A DNA stretch of 64,000 nucleotides from UBA9655 sp963704475 (lineage in GTDB: Bacteria; Pseudomonadota; Alphaproteobacteria; UBA9655). The stretch covers positions 620,001-684,000 of the forward strand of contig OY969900.1 of NCBI GenBank assembly GCA_963704475.1, in the 5' to 3' direction. A program made the translations under genes and the position numbers. Under the pieces are notes generated by a model. That model saw nothing but the letters and a program-made list of their open reading frames with translations. It was not told where the DNA came from and made no database searches. Shown here one piece after another: positions 27,759 through 36,458 of the stretch (the first letter of the stretch is position 1; the number at the start of each line of letters is the position of its first letter).

Positions 27759-28081
27759 GCGATCGCATCTGCTATGGGCGGATAAAGAAGAAACGCTTTG
27801 ATACGGTTCAAGATATCATAGAGAATCACATCCTTGTGCTGGATTAGAAAACCAGGCTGGAAGGAGGTTTCATGCCGCTTCCATAAAACCGTGTCCTCCA
27901 GTTTATAAGGGTTCTCAGGTGTTGCGGTATCTTGAGTGTCACAAGGATACGGCGGCTCTGGCTCAAGGACTATAGGGTCAATGGGCGCAGGATTGGAATT
28001 TGATGGGTAAGCATTTGCAGGATATGGAGGTTGCGTCATGCCTGGCGCCCTTCTTTGAGAGAGCTTCTTTTTTATAAGCAC
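27725..28081 (-). CDS. Proline-rich hypothetical protein
   Basis: A 118-residue protein with a proline-rich N-terminal half (PPYPANAYPSNSNPAPIDP, then VLEPEPPYPC) and a more ordered C-terminal half containing WKRHETSFQPGFLIQHKDV. There is no signal peptide. An internal ATG (MTQPPYP) at about 28039 is an alternative start. It precedes and overlaps the 250-codon hypothetical gene by 34 bp, implying coupled expression. The function is unknown. Confidence 0.5.
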   Translation of the reverse strand: MLIKKKLSQRRAPGMTQPPYPANAYPSNSNPAPIDPIVLEPEPPYPCDTQDTATPENPYKLEDTVLWKRHETSFQPGFLIQHKDVILYDILNRIKAFLLYPPIADAIACVSVRKNGIR

Positions 28082-28184
28082 ACCTCTTTGATCTTATATT
28101 TATCAGTTTATATGATCTTTAAAAGAAGTCAAATTTTCTGATTGCCCATATTCATTTTTGTAAGGGTTTCAAACAGGTAGATGC

Positions 28185-28340
28185 CCAATGAACTTGAAAG
28201 TACCGATTTAACCCTTGTCATCCCCGAGCTAGGAATTCTTTGTTTTCCGTAGGAAAACATTAGAATTTCTTCATCGGGGATCCAGACAAGCATTCGTACC
28301 TTGGTCCCCTGGATCCCTGCTTTCGCAGGGATGACACCGG
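28185..28340. repeat. Structured intergenic repeat, copy 1
   Basis: It begins CCAATGAACTTGAAAGTACC and ends CCCTGCTTTCGCAGGG-ATGACACCGG, with internal stems (GTTTTCC-GTA-GGAAAAC within a longer stem, then CCCTGC-TTTC-GCAGGG). The same layout recurs at 63290-63442 with different loop sequences but preserved pairing. Confidence 0.75.
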
Positions 28341-28390
28341 GGGAGAGCAGAGAGGACACCAGTCAAATAGGGTCTTCTTTGTGACCTCTC

Positions 28391-28890
28391 TGTCGCACAA
28401 AGTGTCGCATGTCGCACTTGGTGTCGCATATTTTTTGCGACAGGTTGAGACAAGAAAAGTCCAGTGTTTGTGCCTCTTTCAGAGCCTTCCACCCAAAGTG
28501 TCGCACTGTCGCGCGCGTTTTATACATAAGTGAGAATGAGGGAATCCATTCTTCTTATAAGGAGATATTTCCATAGAGGAAGAATGAGATAGAAACATAT
28601 AGATAATAATAGATTGTTATAAATAAGTAATTTATATATAATACTATATAATAATGTATATGTTATTCTTATTTTACTATGGGTATTTTATAAATATATA
28701 TTTATCAGCACCACAAATGTCTTCATCGGAATACGCAGCATAAAAATTCTAATTTTATTTATGTGAGTAAATCGATGCGACACTGCGACACTTTTTAAAA
28801 AGAGCTCTACATACCGCAGAACTCCTCATCTTTATGGAATAAAAAATGTCGCATAAGGCGTGCGACAGGAGTGCGACACTGCGACACTTG
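28391..28890. repeat. GTCGCA iteron-like array in AT-rich region
   Basis: The heptamer TGTCGCA or its complement TGCGACA occurs about a dozen times in two clusters (28391-28513 and 28775-28890). They flank a very AT-rich core (about 28560-28760). No gene is visible. The layout of short repeats next to an AT-rich tract resembles a replication origin or a partition/transfer control site. The right cluster is duplicated at 57700-57830. Confidence 0.6.
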
Positions 28891-28952
28891 AACATAGTGG
28901 TTATGCCATGTAGTAACGAGATTTTCTCCATGGGGTGTTATACTCTGCTTCA

Positions 28953-29810
28953 TTATTGCCACTTCCTTGTCCTTCGAAATTTTTTAATTTCCAGTTCTCT
29001 AGCCTTTGTTGAAAGGGTTTCGACAGTTTGTGGCGTTACTAGGCGGGGCATAAGTTCTCCATCATGGATTCTCTCAGTGTATGAAAATTGTATGTTGGTT
29101 GCTCTAGTTAAGTTATCCATTGCCATAGCATTGCGTCCTTCTCTGATAGACTTGCTCAACAAACCAGGAGTGCGCACAGCATCTAGGGCAACTGCTACTG
29201 CGGCTCTCGGAATGCCCGAAACTGCAGCCCACAGAGTTTGGGCAGCAGCATCAAAGCCTCCCAGTGCTGGCCAGAGTTCATCTATGTCGCACTTGAGTAA
29301 TACTCTATGAGCAATGCTTGCACAGTGGTAAGTGTTATTATACTGCAGAACTCCATATTTTATATCTGGATCAGCTTTAGCTTCGCGTATTTCGTAGCGC
29401 AGTCTTTCAGGATGCAAGCTATATAGTCGAACTTCTGAGTATTCTTCTAATTCGGTCTCTGTGTTATAGCTTTTGTCATCGTAATAAATATCGTCTCCCT
29501 TTAGAGTTTGCCATCTTGGTTTCTTTTTTTCCCACCACCCGGTTTTGAATCCATATGGAGTAGCAGGCCACAAACTAAGGTAATCCGTACTTTCTCCACC
29601 TTCAAAAAGTTCTAAGGAGCAGTGACCTGGGTATCGTGTTAGTCCGTGCATACGCGTTGCGTGAGGCCATACTCGCACTACGCAATGATTTTCTTCTCTC
29701 ACTTCATCTTTATCTAAGAGGCCGGAAAATGTTTGTAAGTTTGTGACACACAGAAAAACACAACTGATAAAAAGTGATTTTTTGAATGTCTGGAACAACT
29801 TTTTTTGCAT
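28953..29810 (-). CDS. Secreted papain-like candidate effector, copy 1
   Basis: The 285-residue protein has a signal peptide (KKSLFISCVFLCVTNLQTFSG, residues 10-30). A paralogue lies at 56821-57684. Residues shared by both include GH-x-S-x-EL (His63), Y-x-S-x-P (about 77-82), YSLHP, YG-x-LQ and HCAS (Cys163), then LWP and a C-terminal ARELE. A histidine in a beta strand followed about 100 residues later by a cysteine at a helix start is the layout of circularly permuted NlpC/P60-like papain-fold enzymes. Peptidase, amidase or acyltransferase activity is therefore inferred. It is divergent from the ribbon-helix-helix gene. Confidence 0.65.
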   Translation of the reverse strand: MQKKLFQTFKKSLFISCVFLCVTNLQTFSGLLDKDEVREENHCVVRVWPHATRMHGLTRYPGHCSLELFEGGESTDYLSLWPATPYGFKTGWWEKKKPRWQTLKGDDIYYDDKSYNTETELEEYSEVRLYSLHPERLRYEIREAKADPDIKYGVLQYNNTYHCASIAHRVLLKCDIDELWPALGGFDAAAQTLWAAVSGIPRAAVAVALDAVRTPGLLSKSIREGRNAMAMDNLTRATNIQFSYTERIHDGELMPRLVTPQTVETLSTKARELEIKKFRRTRKWQ

Positions 29811-30139
29811 GTTCTTTTTCCTATAATCTACTTATTTGTTAAAATTTAGTAAAACAATATAAAATTTTAGATAAATTGCAAGCAGTTATTTTTCAGAAAG
29901 TTTTCAGCAAAAATTTCATTTTTGAAAAAATTCATTCAAAAACGAGACGGGCATCCTGCTTTTTTCTCATTCATCATTGAGCCTATTCGTCCTAAAGAAG
30001 ATGAAAAGATTTTACAACCCATTGTTTCCTCATGATAAAAATATTTTTTCCTCAAAAACTTGCAATTCTTAGAAAAGTGTGTATACTGTATGTGTGTATA
30101 ACGAATACATGATTCACAACATACATATAGGGGGATCCC
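29811..30139. promoter_or_regulatory. Divergent control region with conserved upstream motif
   Basis: The 90 bp before the plus-strand gene at 30140 match the region upstream of its homologue at 56501. Shared blocks are CTTGCAAT, AAGTGT-TA-AC, ACAACATACAT and GGGATCCCAT-like sequence at the start. Repeated GTGTGTATA units at about 30078-30100 could be operator sites for the ribbon-helix-helix protein. The rest is AT-rich with no further signal. Confidence 0.45.
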
Positions 30140-31315
30140 ATGTTAACTGCCATCCGTATCGATACAGATCTTAAAAATCGTATCAACTCTTTGCCACTTC
30201 TTTCTCAAAACGTTAAATCGTTCTCTCATTCCTTGAGGTATCTGCTGGATCTTGGGCTTCAAACCTTTGATCAGTCCTTAGGACTTATCAATGAGGGGAC
30301 TGAAAAAGACATCCGGTTCATTGCTCAAAAGCATGACCTGGGGGAGCGCTTGTCAGAGGGGGAGATGACTTTTCTTCTGGTTTCTGCGGCCTCACCTCTT
30401 TTGTCACGCTCCTTTCTCCATCTGGAGACCATGACCGTGTTGACAGACGTCTTCCTGAGCTTTGTTAAAAGTCGCTGTTATGCTCCAGCAGACACGGTCA
30501 TTCATCTTTTTAAGAAGTTTGATCTTGGCTCTCTCCCCTCGGAGGAGTTCGACCCTTTGAGGTTTGGGGGGCCGTTGAGTCAAAGACAGATGTCTTCTCA
30601 TGATTTCTATGAGCGCATGGACGAAGTAGAGAATGCCTTCAAATCAAAACTGGGGGCAGATCCTTGTCCTGTGACTAATCCTTTGTTCATAGCCCCTCTG
30701 AGAGATTTTATGTGCTTTCTGACTTCCATTCTTTACGATAAGGGAGCAAATATCCTCTCCCCCTTAGCGTTCCAACAGGTCTTACAGCCGTACCTAACCA
30801 CGTTGATTCAGATTGCTAAATATAATTCCTATCAGGAAAAAGAGGCTGCAAGGGAGTGTCCTCCCTATCACACGGTGAGCCAGAAACTCTTTGCACATCA
30901 GCAGGGCTTAGAGAAGCCGCTGTCTGTTGAATCAAAGAGCTATACCTGCCATCTCTGGGCGCATGACTTGAAAAAAGTGTTTACAACCTTTGTGTTTAAC
31001 CAAAAGGACGCGACGCTTTCTCTGGACTTCCCTGCGTTTGATGATCTCTTGGAGATGGCTCATGCGATCAACCGCTTTTCTTCTGCTCGATTGAAATCAA
31101 AAGAAAAACAAATTCTTAGATTTGATGCCCCAGGTCTAAGCTTCGTCTGGAATTCTGATGAGACAAAGAACGGGATGTCTGTTTTGATGGCTCAACAGTC
31201 AAGCTTCATGTTTGATCATGAAGAAGTCCAAGATTTTATCACTTTCCTCTTAACCATTGAGGATAAATTCAAGGAACAACTGAAAGCCCTGCGCTATCAG
31301 CTAGGGAGTGTGTGA
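30140..31315 (+). CDS. Ribbon-helix-helix protein, copy 1
   Basis: A 391-residue protein whose first 50 residues look like a ribbon-helix-helix DNA-binding domain: beta strand LTAIRIDTDLKNRIN, then helices around SFSHSLRYLLDLGLQTF. The remaining 340 residues are helical and unrecognised, ending LTIEDKFKEQLKALRYQLGSV. A copy at 55335-56501 is about 90 percent identical by eye. The next gene overlaps its stop by 4 bp (GTGA). DNA binding near the GTCGCA repeats or the transfer origin, in replication or mobilization, is inferred. Confidence 0.65.
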   Translation: MLTAIRIDTDLKNRINSLPLLSQNVKSFSHSLRYLLDLGLQTFDQSLGLINEGTEKDIRFIAQKHDLGERLSEGEMTFLLVSAASPLLSRSFLHLETMTVLTDVFLSFVKSRCYAPADTVIHLFKKFDLGSLPSEEFDPLRFGGPLSQRQMSSHDFYERMDEVENAFKSKLGADPCPVTNPLFIAPLRDFMCFLTSILYDKGANILSPLAFQQVLQPYLTTLIQIAKYNSYQEKEAARECPPYHTVSQKLFAHQQGLEKPLSVESKSYTCHLWAHDLKKVFTTFVFNQKDATLSLDFPAFDDLLEMAHAINRFSSARLKSKEKQILRFDAPGLSFVWNSDETKNGMSVLMAQQSSFMFDHEEVQDFITFLLTIEDKFKEQLKALRYQLGSV

Positions 31316-31758
31316 AGATGATTCTAACACCCTATATTCTCACACCTGCTGAGCCGATTAAGATGCGGTATCTCAAACTAAGAGAAAAGCCACTTTCTTT
31401 TGAGGTAGAGATCAGAAGTAACGTAGTTACTTTGGATCTTCTGCCCATTGAGGAATCCATGCATATCCTCTTAAGCCATCCGGATTGGGACCAACGAGGT
31501 CTTGCCAGAGATGCAGAAAATATTTGCTCGTCTCTTCTGGCCCTCATGAGTCTCTGTGGACTCATCAAGGAAAGAGACCATGTACGTTGGTACGAGCTTT
31601 CTTTTGTTGCGTTTCCAGAAATTCGTCTTCAACCAATGCACTTTACAGACGATGGTCAGGTGTTATCAGCGCCCGTGTGGGGGGAGATTCCCCTTAAAGA
31701 CGCTCCCTTCAATCTCTCTGAGCTGACAACGCCTGATGGGACCATAAAGAAGGCTTAA
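31312..31758 (+). CDS. Conserved 148-residue partner protein, copy 1
   Basis: The protein is unrecognised, without signal peptide or membrane segment. It starts at a GTG overlapping the stop of the ribbon-helix-helix gene, or at an ATG two codons later. A near-identical copy at 54892-55338 differs mostly in its last dozen residues. Features seen include LSHPDWDQRGLARDAENICSS and a hydrophobic helix LLALMSLCGLI. Strict pairing with the ribbon-helix-helix gene in both copies suggests the two proteins act together. A terminator follows at 31766. Confidence 0.65.
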   Translation: MKMILTPYILTPAEPIKMRYLKLREKPLSFEVEIRSNVVTLDLLPIEESMHILLSHPDWDQRGLARDAENICSSLLALMSLCGLIKERDHVRWYELSFVAFPEIRLQPMHFTDDGQVLSAPVWGEIPLKDAPFNLSELTTPDGTIKKA

Positions 31759-31765
31759 ACCATTG

Positions 31766-31822
31766 AGAGCCCTAAAACCCCTGATTCTTTTCTGTCTCTG
31801 TGGTTTAGGGCTCTCTTTGTTT
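31766..31822 (+). terminator. Intrinsic terminator after the two-gene module
   Basis: The arms AGAGCCCTAAAACC and GGTTTAGGGCTCT form a near-perfect 13-bp stem followed by CTTTGTTT. It closes the two-gene operon, so the coupling-protein remnant that follows has no obvious promoter. Confidence 0.75.
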
Positions 31823-31845
31823 ATCTTTGTCCCAACACCTCCCTC

Positions 31846-32805
31846 GTGGGAAGTTATCCTGCAATCGAAAGCCCTTATTCCCTTCCCAAAGAGGCTTTCA
31901 CCCTAAACACCCTGTATGATTTTGTGTGTGGTCCAGGGTTCATCAACAGACTCAAACAATGGGAACGCCAACCAGACTTCCTGTCTGGGCGCCCTGCAAA
32001 AATGGCGCATATCTTGCTTGAGGCAGGAGAGGAAGAAAGGGGGTCTTTCCTCACGACCCTCAAACGCAATCTCTCCTGGATTGGCTTTGAGAAAAACAAA
32101 GCGTTCCTTACCGCCCACAATGATTCTTTAACTAAGAGCCCCTTCAAGTGGTTCTCTTTTGAAGACCTCCTCGAAAATAAAATAGACGTCTTCTGCGTGA
32201 TTCCTCTGGATATGATTGATGCCATGTCAGGGTTCTTACGGCTCTTTACAAACATTGTCTTAGGAACAGTCATTCGCCAATCAGGGTACAAAAATCCCAA
32301 AGAAAAGATCCTCCTCGTCCTGGATGAATTTCCACGTCTTGGCGCCATGCGCCAGTTGATTAACATCGTAACGGTTGCAGCCGGCGCTGGCATCGAAGCC
32401 TTTATGGTCGCGCAAGATAAGTCCTCCATTGAATCCGTGTGGGGCAAAGAAGCGGATGTGATCTTCGGATCCTCCGCAACAGTTCGCGTGTTTAACTTAG
32501 GCCGAACGGATAGGACGACTGCCGAATGGGTCTCTTCCCTCATGGGGGATAAAACAGTCGTGACCCGCAGCAATGCCACACGAGAATATGGGGACTTTCT
32601 GAAAGGAGCAGGCTCTGAATCCGTCAGCCAAATGAAGGAAAAACTCATGACAGCGTCTGAAATTCAAGAACTCTCTCAGTCCAAAATGCTCTGTTTTCTC
32701 CGCGGACAAAAGCCCCTTTTGTTGACGCGGATTATTTCTCATAAGCATCCTTTCTACAAACATCGGTTGGAGACTAATCCGACGTTGTTGGGGGGAAGGG
32801 GGTGA
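31846..32805 (+). pseudogene. traG: VirD4/TraG-type coupling protein, C-terminal part
   Basis: The frame encodes the last 320 residues of a type IV coupling protein, the ATPase that brings relaxosomes to the secretion channel. The Walker B motif is LLVLDEFPRLGAM, followed by VAAGAGIEAFMVAQDKSSIESVWG and TVRVFNLGRTD. The N-terminal membrane anchor and Walker A motif are absent; upstream lies a terminator and the unrelated two-gene module. It therefore cannot work alone. A second, shorter copy of its 3' end lies at 34216-34720. It converges on traA with cargo genes between. Confidence 0.85.
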
Positions 32806-33096
32806 GAAAGTAAGCACATCATCATTATCATTGAATTTGTGAGCGGGCTACTGTCTTGCTTAAATGCGGCAAAAAAACTACTAAAATACTGCTGTGTTAA
32901 AAATATTGCTTTACATTTATTTCAAATTTTATATTCTTTTATCAAAGCTAATGAACAATTATGAAAATCAAAGCCGAGTCGGGAACTTCAGGAGTCAACC
33001 ATTGACCATCTATTCGAAGTTACTGGTTCGTGTAACAAACTGCCCCCCTTCATCTGAATCTGAGAGGGTTAGTAACATAAGAAACGGAAATATCAT

Positions 33097-33894
33097 ATGC
33101 GTAAGAAATTGCTTCGGCCATTGATTCTAGCTCTTGGCCTTATTGCGTTGACGACGACAGGAGCAACATATAACGCGAGCGCCGGGCCCAAACGACTGCC
33201 GAGCTCAGAACCAGAGGCACCCCAAACGCCGAGCGCAACGAGGAAAGAAAGCCCAGCAACGAGAGCCTATCGAAAGCTCCGGGAGGCACGCCCAGCAAGC
33301 ACTGAAGAGGCAAAGGGAACAAAACACGACTGGAAGAGCGGGAAGGTAATAGTGGTCCCGCTGAGCGAGGCCGATGTGTGGCATAGGCCAGGGGCACAAG
33401 CAGCAAAAACGGGCCGAGAAACGCAACAACCACTGGTTGCCGCCGAACTGGCCCTAAGCGATGTTGAACCCATTGTCACCTCAGTAGTGACCAAAGCCAT
33501 GAGTGCCGACGAAGACGCAACGTCCACGAGGTTAGAAATGTGGAAAAAGCTCCGAGACACCCTGCCGAAACAGACTTGCAAGGATAGCGTCCCGGAAACC
33601 AAAAGCGAAGACGGAAAAACAATTGTCGAGCCCGCCCGGGCCTGTAAGGAGGGCTATTGTTGGAATGGCGAGGCTGAAATACCGACCACCAGCTGTAAGA
33701 GCTGCATGACTTTGCACAGCCATCTCGCGACACTAAATGAAGAGAGCAAGCGGTTGAATTTAGACCTCCAAATAAACACAGCCCTCAAAGTTAGCAGAAA
33801 CGTGCTCGCATTAACCCTAGTCGCTTATCTTGGATATAACACAATGAAATACCTGACTAGAGAGCAAGCACGAAATGATAACAGAAGACCCTGA
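33097..33894 (+). CDS. Secreted Cys-containing protein of unknown function (cargo)
   Basis: The 265-residue protein starts with a basic signal peptide (LLRPLILALGLIALTTTGATYNASA, residues 5-29). A low-complexity Pro/Ser/Glu/Ala-rich region follows (30-75), then a Cys cluster (QTCKDS, ACKEGYCWNG, TTSCKSCM, about 182-221). A C-terminal hydrophobic helix NVLALTLVAYLGYNTM (about 236-251) ends in a basic tail. This suggests membrane anchoring with a disulfide-bonded exposed domain. GC-rich codons stand out from the flanking transfer genes. It lies between two coupling-protein 3' ends, in the cargo position. Function is unknown. Confidence 0.65.
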   Translation: MRKKLLRPLILALGLIALTTTGATYNASAGPKRLPSSEPEAPQTPSATRKESPATRAYRKLREARPASTEEAKGTKHDWKSGKVIVVPLSEADVWHRPGAQAAKTGRETQQPLVAAELALSDVEPIVTSVVTKAMSADEDATSTRLEMWKKLRDTLPKQTCKDSVPETKSEDGKTIVEPARACKEGYCWNGEAEIPTTSCKSCMTLHSHLATLNEESKRLNLDLQINTALKVSRNVLALTLVAYLGYNTMKYLTREQARNDNRRP

Positions 33895-34049
33895 AGAAGA
33901 CTATTTGACAGTACATTAGAGGGGTTGTACCCCGGAAAAGCGAAACAAGGTAGTAGAGCTCTGTAAGCGCCCGGTGTGAGGATTCTAACGATATGGGACA
34001 GTTTGCGTTAGAGTGCAGGATTGGTATTATTTTTGTCTAAACGCTACCC

Positions 34050-34215
34050 CTATCTCCTCCTCCCCGGAGAAGGCGGCTTGTAAGAACGCGTGAGTTTTTG
34101 TTCTTCTTCGTGAGCATGGGCGTCTGGACTCTCCGCCCCAGGGCGCGTTTGTGAAGAAGACAACTCCTCTGCCTTTGGTGTTTTTAAATCCGGTTTTATT
34201 CCATGAGCATGGTGA
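34050..34215 (-). pseudogene. traA 3' end remnant
   Basis: About 165 bp match the last 55 codons of the intact traA gene (36459-36620), encoding KPDLKTPKAEELSSSQTRP and a PPSPGRRR ending against PPSPRRKR in the intact copy. It fuses directly to a coupling-protein fragment on the other strand at about 34216-34232, where the two genes share a short AAAG-TCCTC-like sequence. It is a duplication scar, not a gene. Confidence 0.85.
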
Positions 34216-34720
34216 TAAAGGTCTCTTCCTTGTCTTGGACGAATTTCCACGCCTGGGGGCCATGCGCCAATTGATTAACATCGTGACCGTTGCAGCCGGC
34301 GCCGGCATCGAAGCCTTCATGGTCGCACAAGATAAGTCCTCCATTGAATCCGTGTGGGGGAAAGAAGCGGATGTGATCTTTGGATCCTCCGCAACAGTGC
34401 GCGTCTTTAATCTGGGCCGTACAGATATGACAACCGCCACGTGGGTCTCATTCCTCATGGGAGACAAAACAGTCGTTACCCGCAGCAATGCCACACGAGA
34501 ATATGCAGACTTTCTGAAAGGAGCAGGATCCGAATTCGTCAGCCAAACAAAAGAAAAACTCATGACAGCGTCCGAAATTCAAGAACTCTCTCAATCAAAA
34601 ATGCTCTGCTTCCTCCGCGGCCAAAAGCCCCTTCTTCTGACACGGATTATTTCACATAAACATCCACTCTACAAACATCGGTTGGAGGAGAATCCGACGT
34701 TGTTGGGGGAAAGGGGGTGA
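34216..34720 (+). pseudogene. Coupling-protein 3' fragment, second copy
   Basis: This is a copy of the last 165 or so codons of the coupling-protein remnant at 31846-32805, beginning at the Walker B motif (LVLDEFPRLGAMRQL) and nearly identical in protein sequence. Differences such as RTDMTTATW versus RTDRTTAEW show some divergence since duplication. It joins a traA 3' fragment at its left end. It encodes no functional ATPase. Confidence 0.85.
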
Positions 34721-34850
34721 GAGACAGAGCATCAGCGGTGAGGTTGTGAGTGGAAGTTGCTGCTTTTTTAATGTCTCTATCGACATCAGGAAAAAATAAT
34801 TATATAAATCTAGAAAGTAATCATTATTTATTATCAATAGAGGTGTTTGT

Positions 34851-36287
34851 ATGAAGCAGAGTCTAAAAAATTCAAGAGAACATTTTTTGCCTACCCTAGA
34901 ATTGCGGCTTTCTTCTGGCGTAAAGCAGCAGTCTTCTTCTATAGACAAGAGGAGCCCATACACAAGGTTTACGGCGCTCGTCCTTATTTTAGCGGCCGTG
35001 TGCCCTTCCCCCGGATGGTGTCCCCCCAAACGCGATAATGCATCATTAGACGATGATGCAGATGACAGCCGATCTTCAACTTTAAGACAATCGCTGGTAA
35101 GTAAAGAATTAAAGGAGGATGATATACCACAGGCATTTTTGTGCCCTATTTCATGTAGTATTATGTGTGATCCAGTTAAGACACCAAATGGTGATACATA
35201 TGAAAGAGAGAGTATTACCAGATGGATTAATTCTGTTGGCAACGATCCTACTACAAGGACATCTTTGAATACAAACATGCTGCTTCCTAACCATACTTTA
35301 AAAAATGAGATCGAGAACTGGAAGAAAGCCAGACTTGCTTCTTCCTCTGCAGTTACACTTTCTGAGGCTGCCCCCGAAGAGTTGCTTCAAGAAGTGGCGC
35401 GCCTCCGCGCTAGTCTAAGGGAACAAGTACAAGAAAATAACATGCTTTTAGATCGCGAAAGAGCTCGTCAAGAGAAAAAAAATCAGCAGGATGATGCAGA
35501 TCTTTTGCGTCGAGCCTCACTTCTCGGAGAGAGATTAAGAGTAGGGGGGCAACGTTCTGTTCTTGCTGACTCAAACCCCAGAGATCTTAATTCTACACCT
35601 AATACCCGTGGTACGAATACGGCTCTCACACAAGCAGTCTCTCCAGCTGCTGAGAGGCGTCCTGTTGTGAACGGCAATGATACGGCACAAATTCCTGTCC
35701 CAGTGGCCTCTTCAGGAGCTGTAGACAGACCTCTTGCACGTGACATCGTCATTCCAGAAATCGCCCGTGGCTATGAGGACGTTTATATAAGATTTTTAAT
35801 GGGAAGATTAATTTACCAGCCAGACCGTAATAGTGATACGGGAAGGGCAGAGTTCCGCATCAGAGACTTTGTCAATCCGTTAGAAGGAACGTTTGATTTA
35901 TCTCGTTGTGGAGATACAGGACAGTATGTAAACATTTCAAGCGGGTACCGTAAAGGGATAACACTAGAAAATACGGAAAAACTTGAGATATGGATAGTGC
36001 CGCAGTTTTTAATTAGAGAAAATCTGGCAGGGAATGCAGCCCATTTTCAACCGATAATGGCAAATTGGAGCTCCTCAGCGGCTCCCGTTGGGTTGTTTTG
36101 GACTTGGGGGGGATGGGATAAGCTTTGTTGGTACGATTATTTGACGACTAGTTCTTGGGAGCAGTTGGGTGAAGAGGATTTGTTGAAGAAATGGGGAAAA
36201 TCCAAAATGAGACACGCTTTCAATTATCCTTACGGCAAGACAGCGCTAGATCGGCAGCCAGGAGCAGATTTCATGTTTCGTTTCTAA
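34851..36287 (+). CDS. Secreted U-box protein, candidate E3 ubiquitin-ligase effector
   Basis: The 478-residue protein has a basic N-terminus and a hydrophobic segment (TALVLILAAVCPSPGWC, about 41-57) compatible with export. Residues about 91-160 are a clear U-box: FLCPISCSIMCDPVKT, then GDTYERESITRWI, PTTRTSL and the closing LPNHTLKNEIENW. U-boxes recruit ubiquitin-charged E2 enzymes, which bacteria lack, so the target is a eukaryotic host. A coiled coil follows (about 175-235, EELLQEVARLRASLREQVQE). An unrecognised C-terminal domain (about 310-478) rich in Trp and Tyr may bind substrate. It is a cargo gene between a coupling-protein scar and traA. Confidence 0.88.
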   Translation: MKQSLKNSREHFLPTLELRLSSGVKQQSSSIDKRSPYTRFTALVLILAAVCPSPGWCPPKRDNASLDDDADDSRSSTLRQSLVSKELKEDDIPQAFLCPISCSIMCDPVKTPNGDTYERESITRWINSVGNDPTTRTSLNTNMLLPNHTLKNEIENWKKARLASSSAVTLSEAAPEELLQEVARLRASLREQVQENNMLLDRERARQEKKNQQDDADLLRRASLLGERLRVGGQRSVLADSNPRDLNSTPNTRGTNTALTQAVSPAAERRPVVNGNDTAQIPVPVASSGAVDRPLARDIVIPEIARGYEDVYIRFLMGRLIYQPDRNSDTGRAEFRIRDFVNPLEGTFDLSRCGDTGQYVNISSGYRKGITLENTEKLEIWIVPQFLIRENLAGNAAHFQPIMANWSSSAAPVGLFWTWGGWDKLCWYDYLTTSSWEQLGEEDLLKKWGKSKMRHAFNYPYGKTALDRQPGADFMFRF

Positions 36288-36458
36288 CTCACAAGTAAGG
36301 ACCCACTAAAAATGGGCGATGGATGCCTGAAGCGTCCTGCTTCCAACACGAAGAAGCATGGCAGGAAGGAATACACACAATGCGCAAACTGATTCAACAT
36401 CGAAAGCCCTAACTTTAGCCAGCGCGCCCATTGACCGATGTACCAATATACACTGCCC

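Noticed and set aside
28391..28890. CRISPR array
   Set aside because: The repeats are only 6-7 bp, irregularly spaced and in both orientations; there are no cas genes.
31875..32648. 257-codon minus-strand frame over the coupling-protein remnant
   Set aside because: The plus-strand frame shows conserved coupling-protein motifs; the antisense frame is Ser/Arg-rich and unrelated to any family. The similar frame at 34027-34563 is the same shadow over the second copy.
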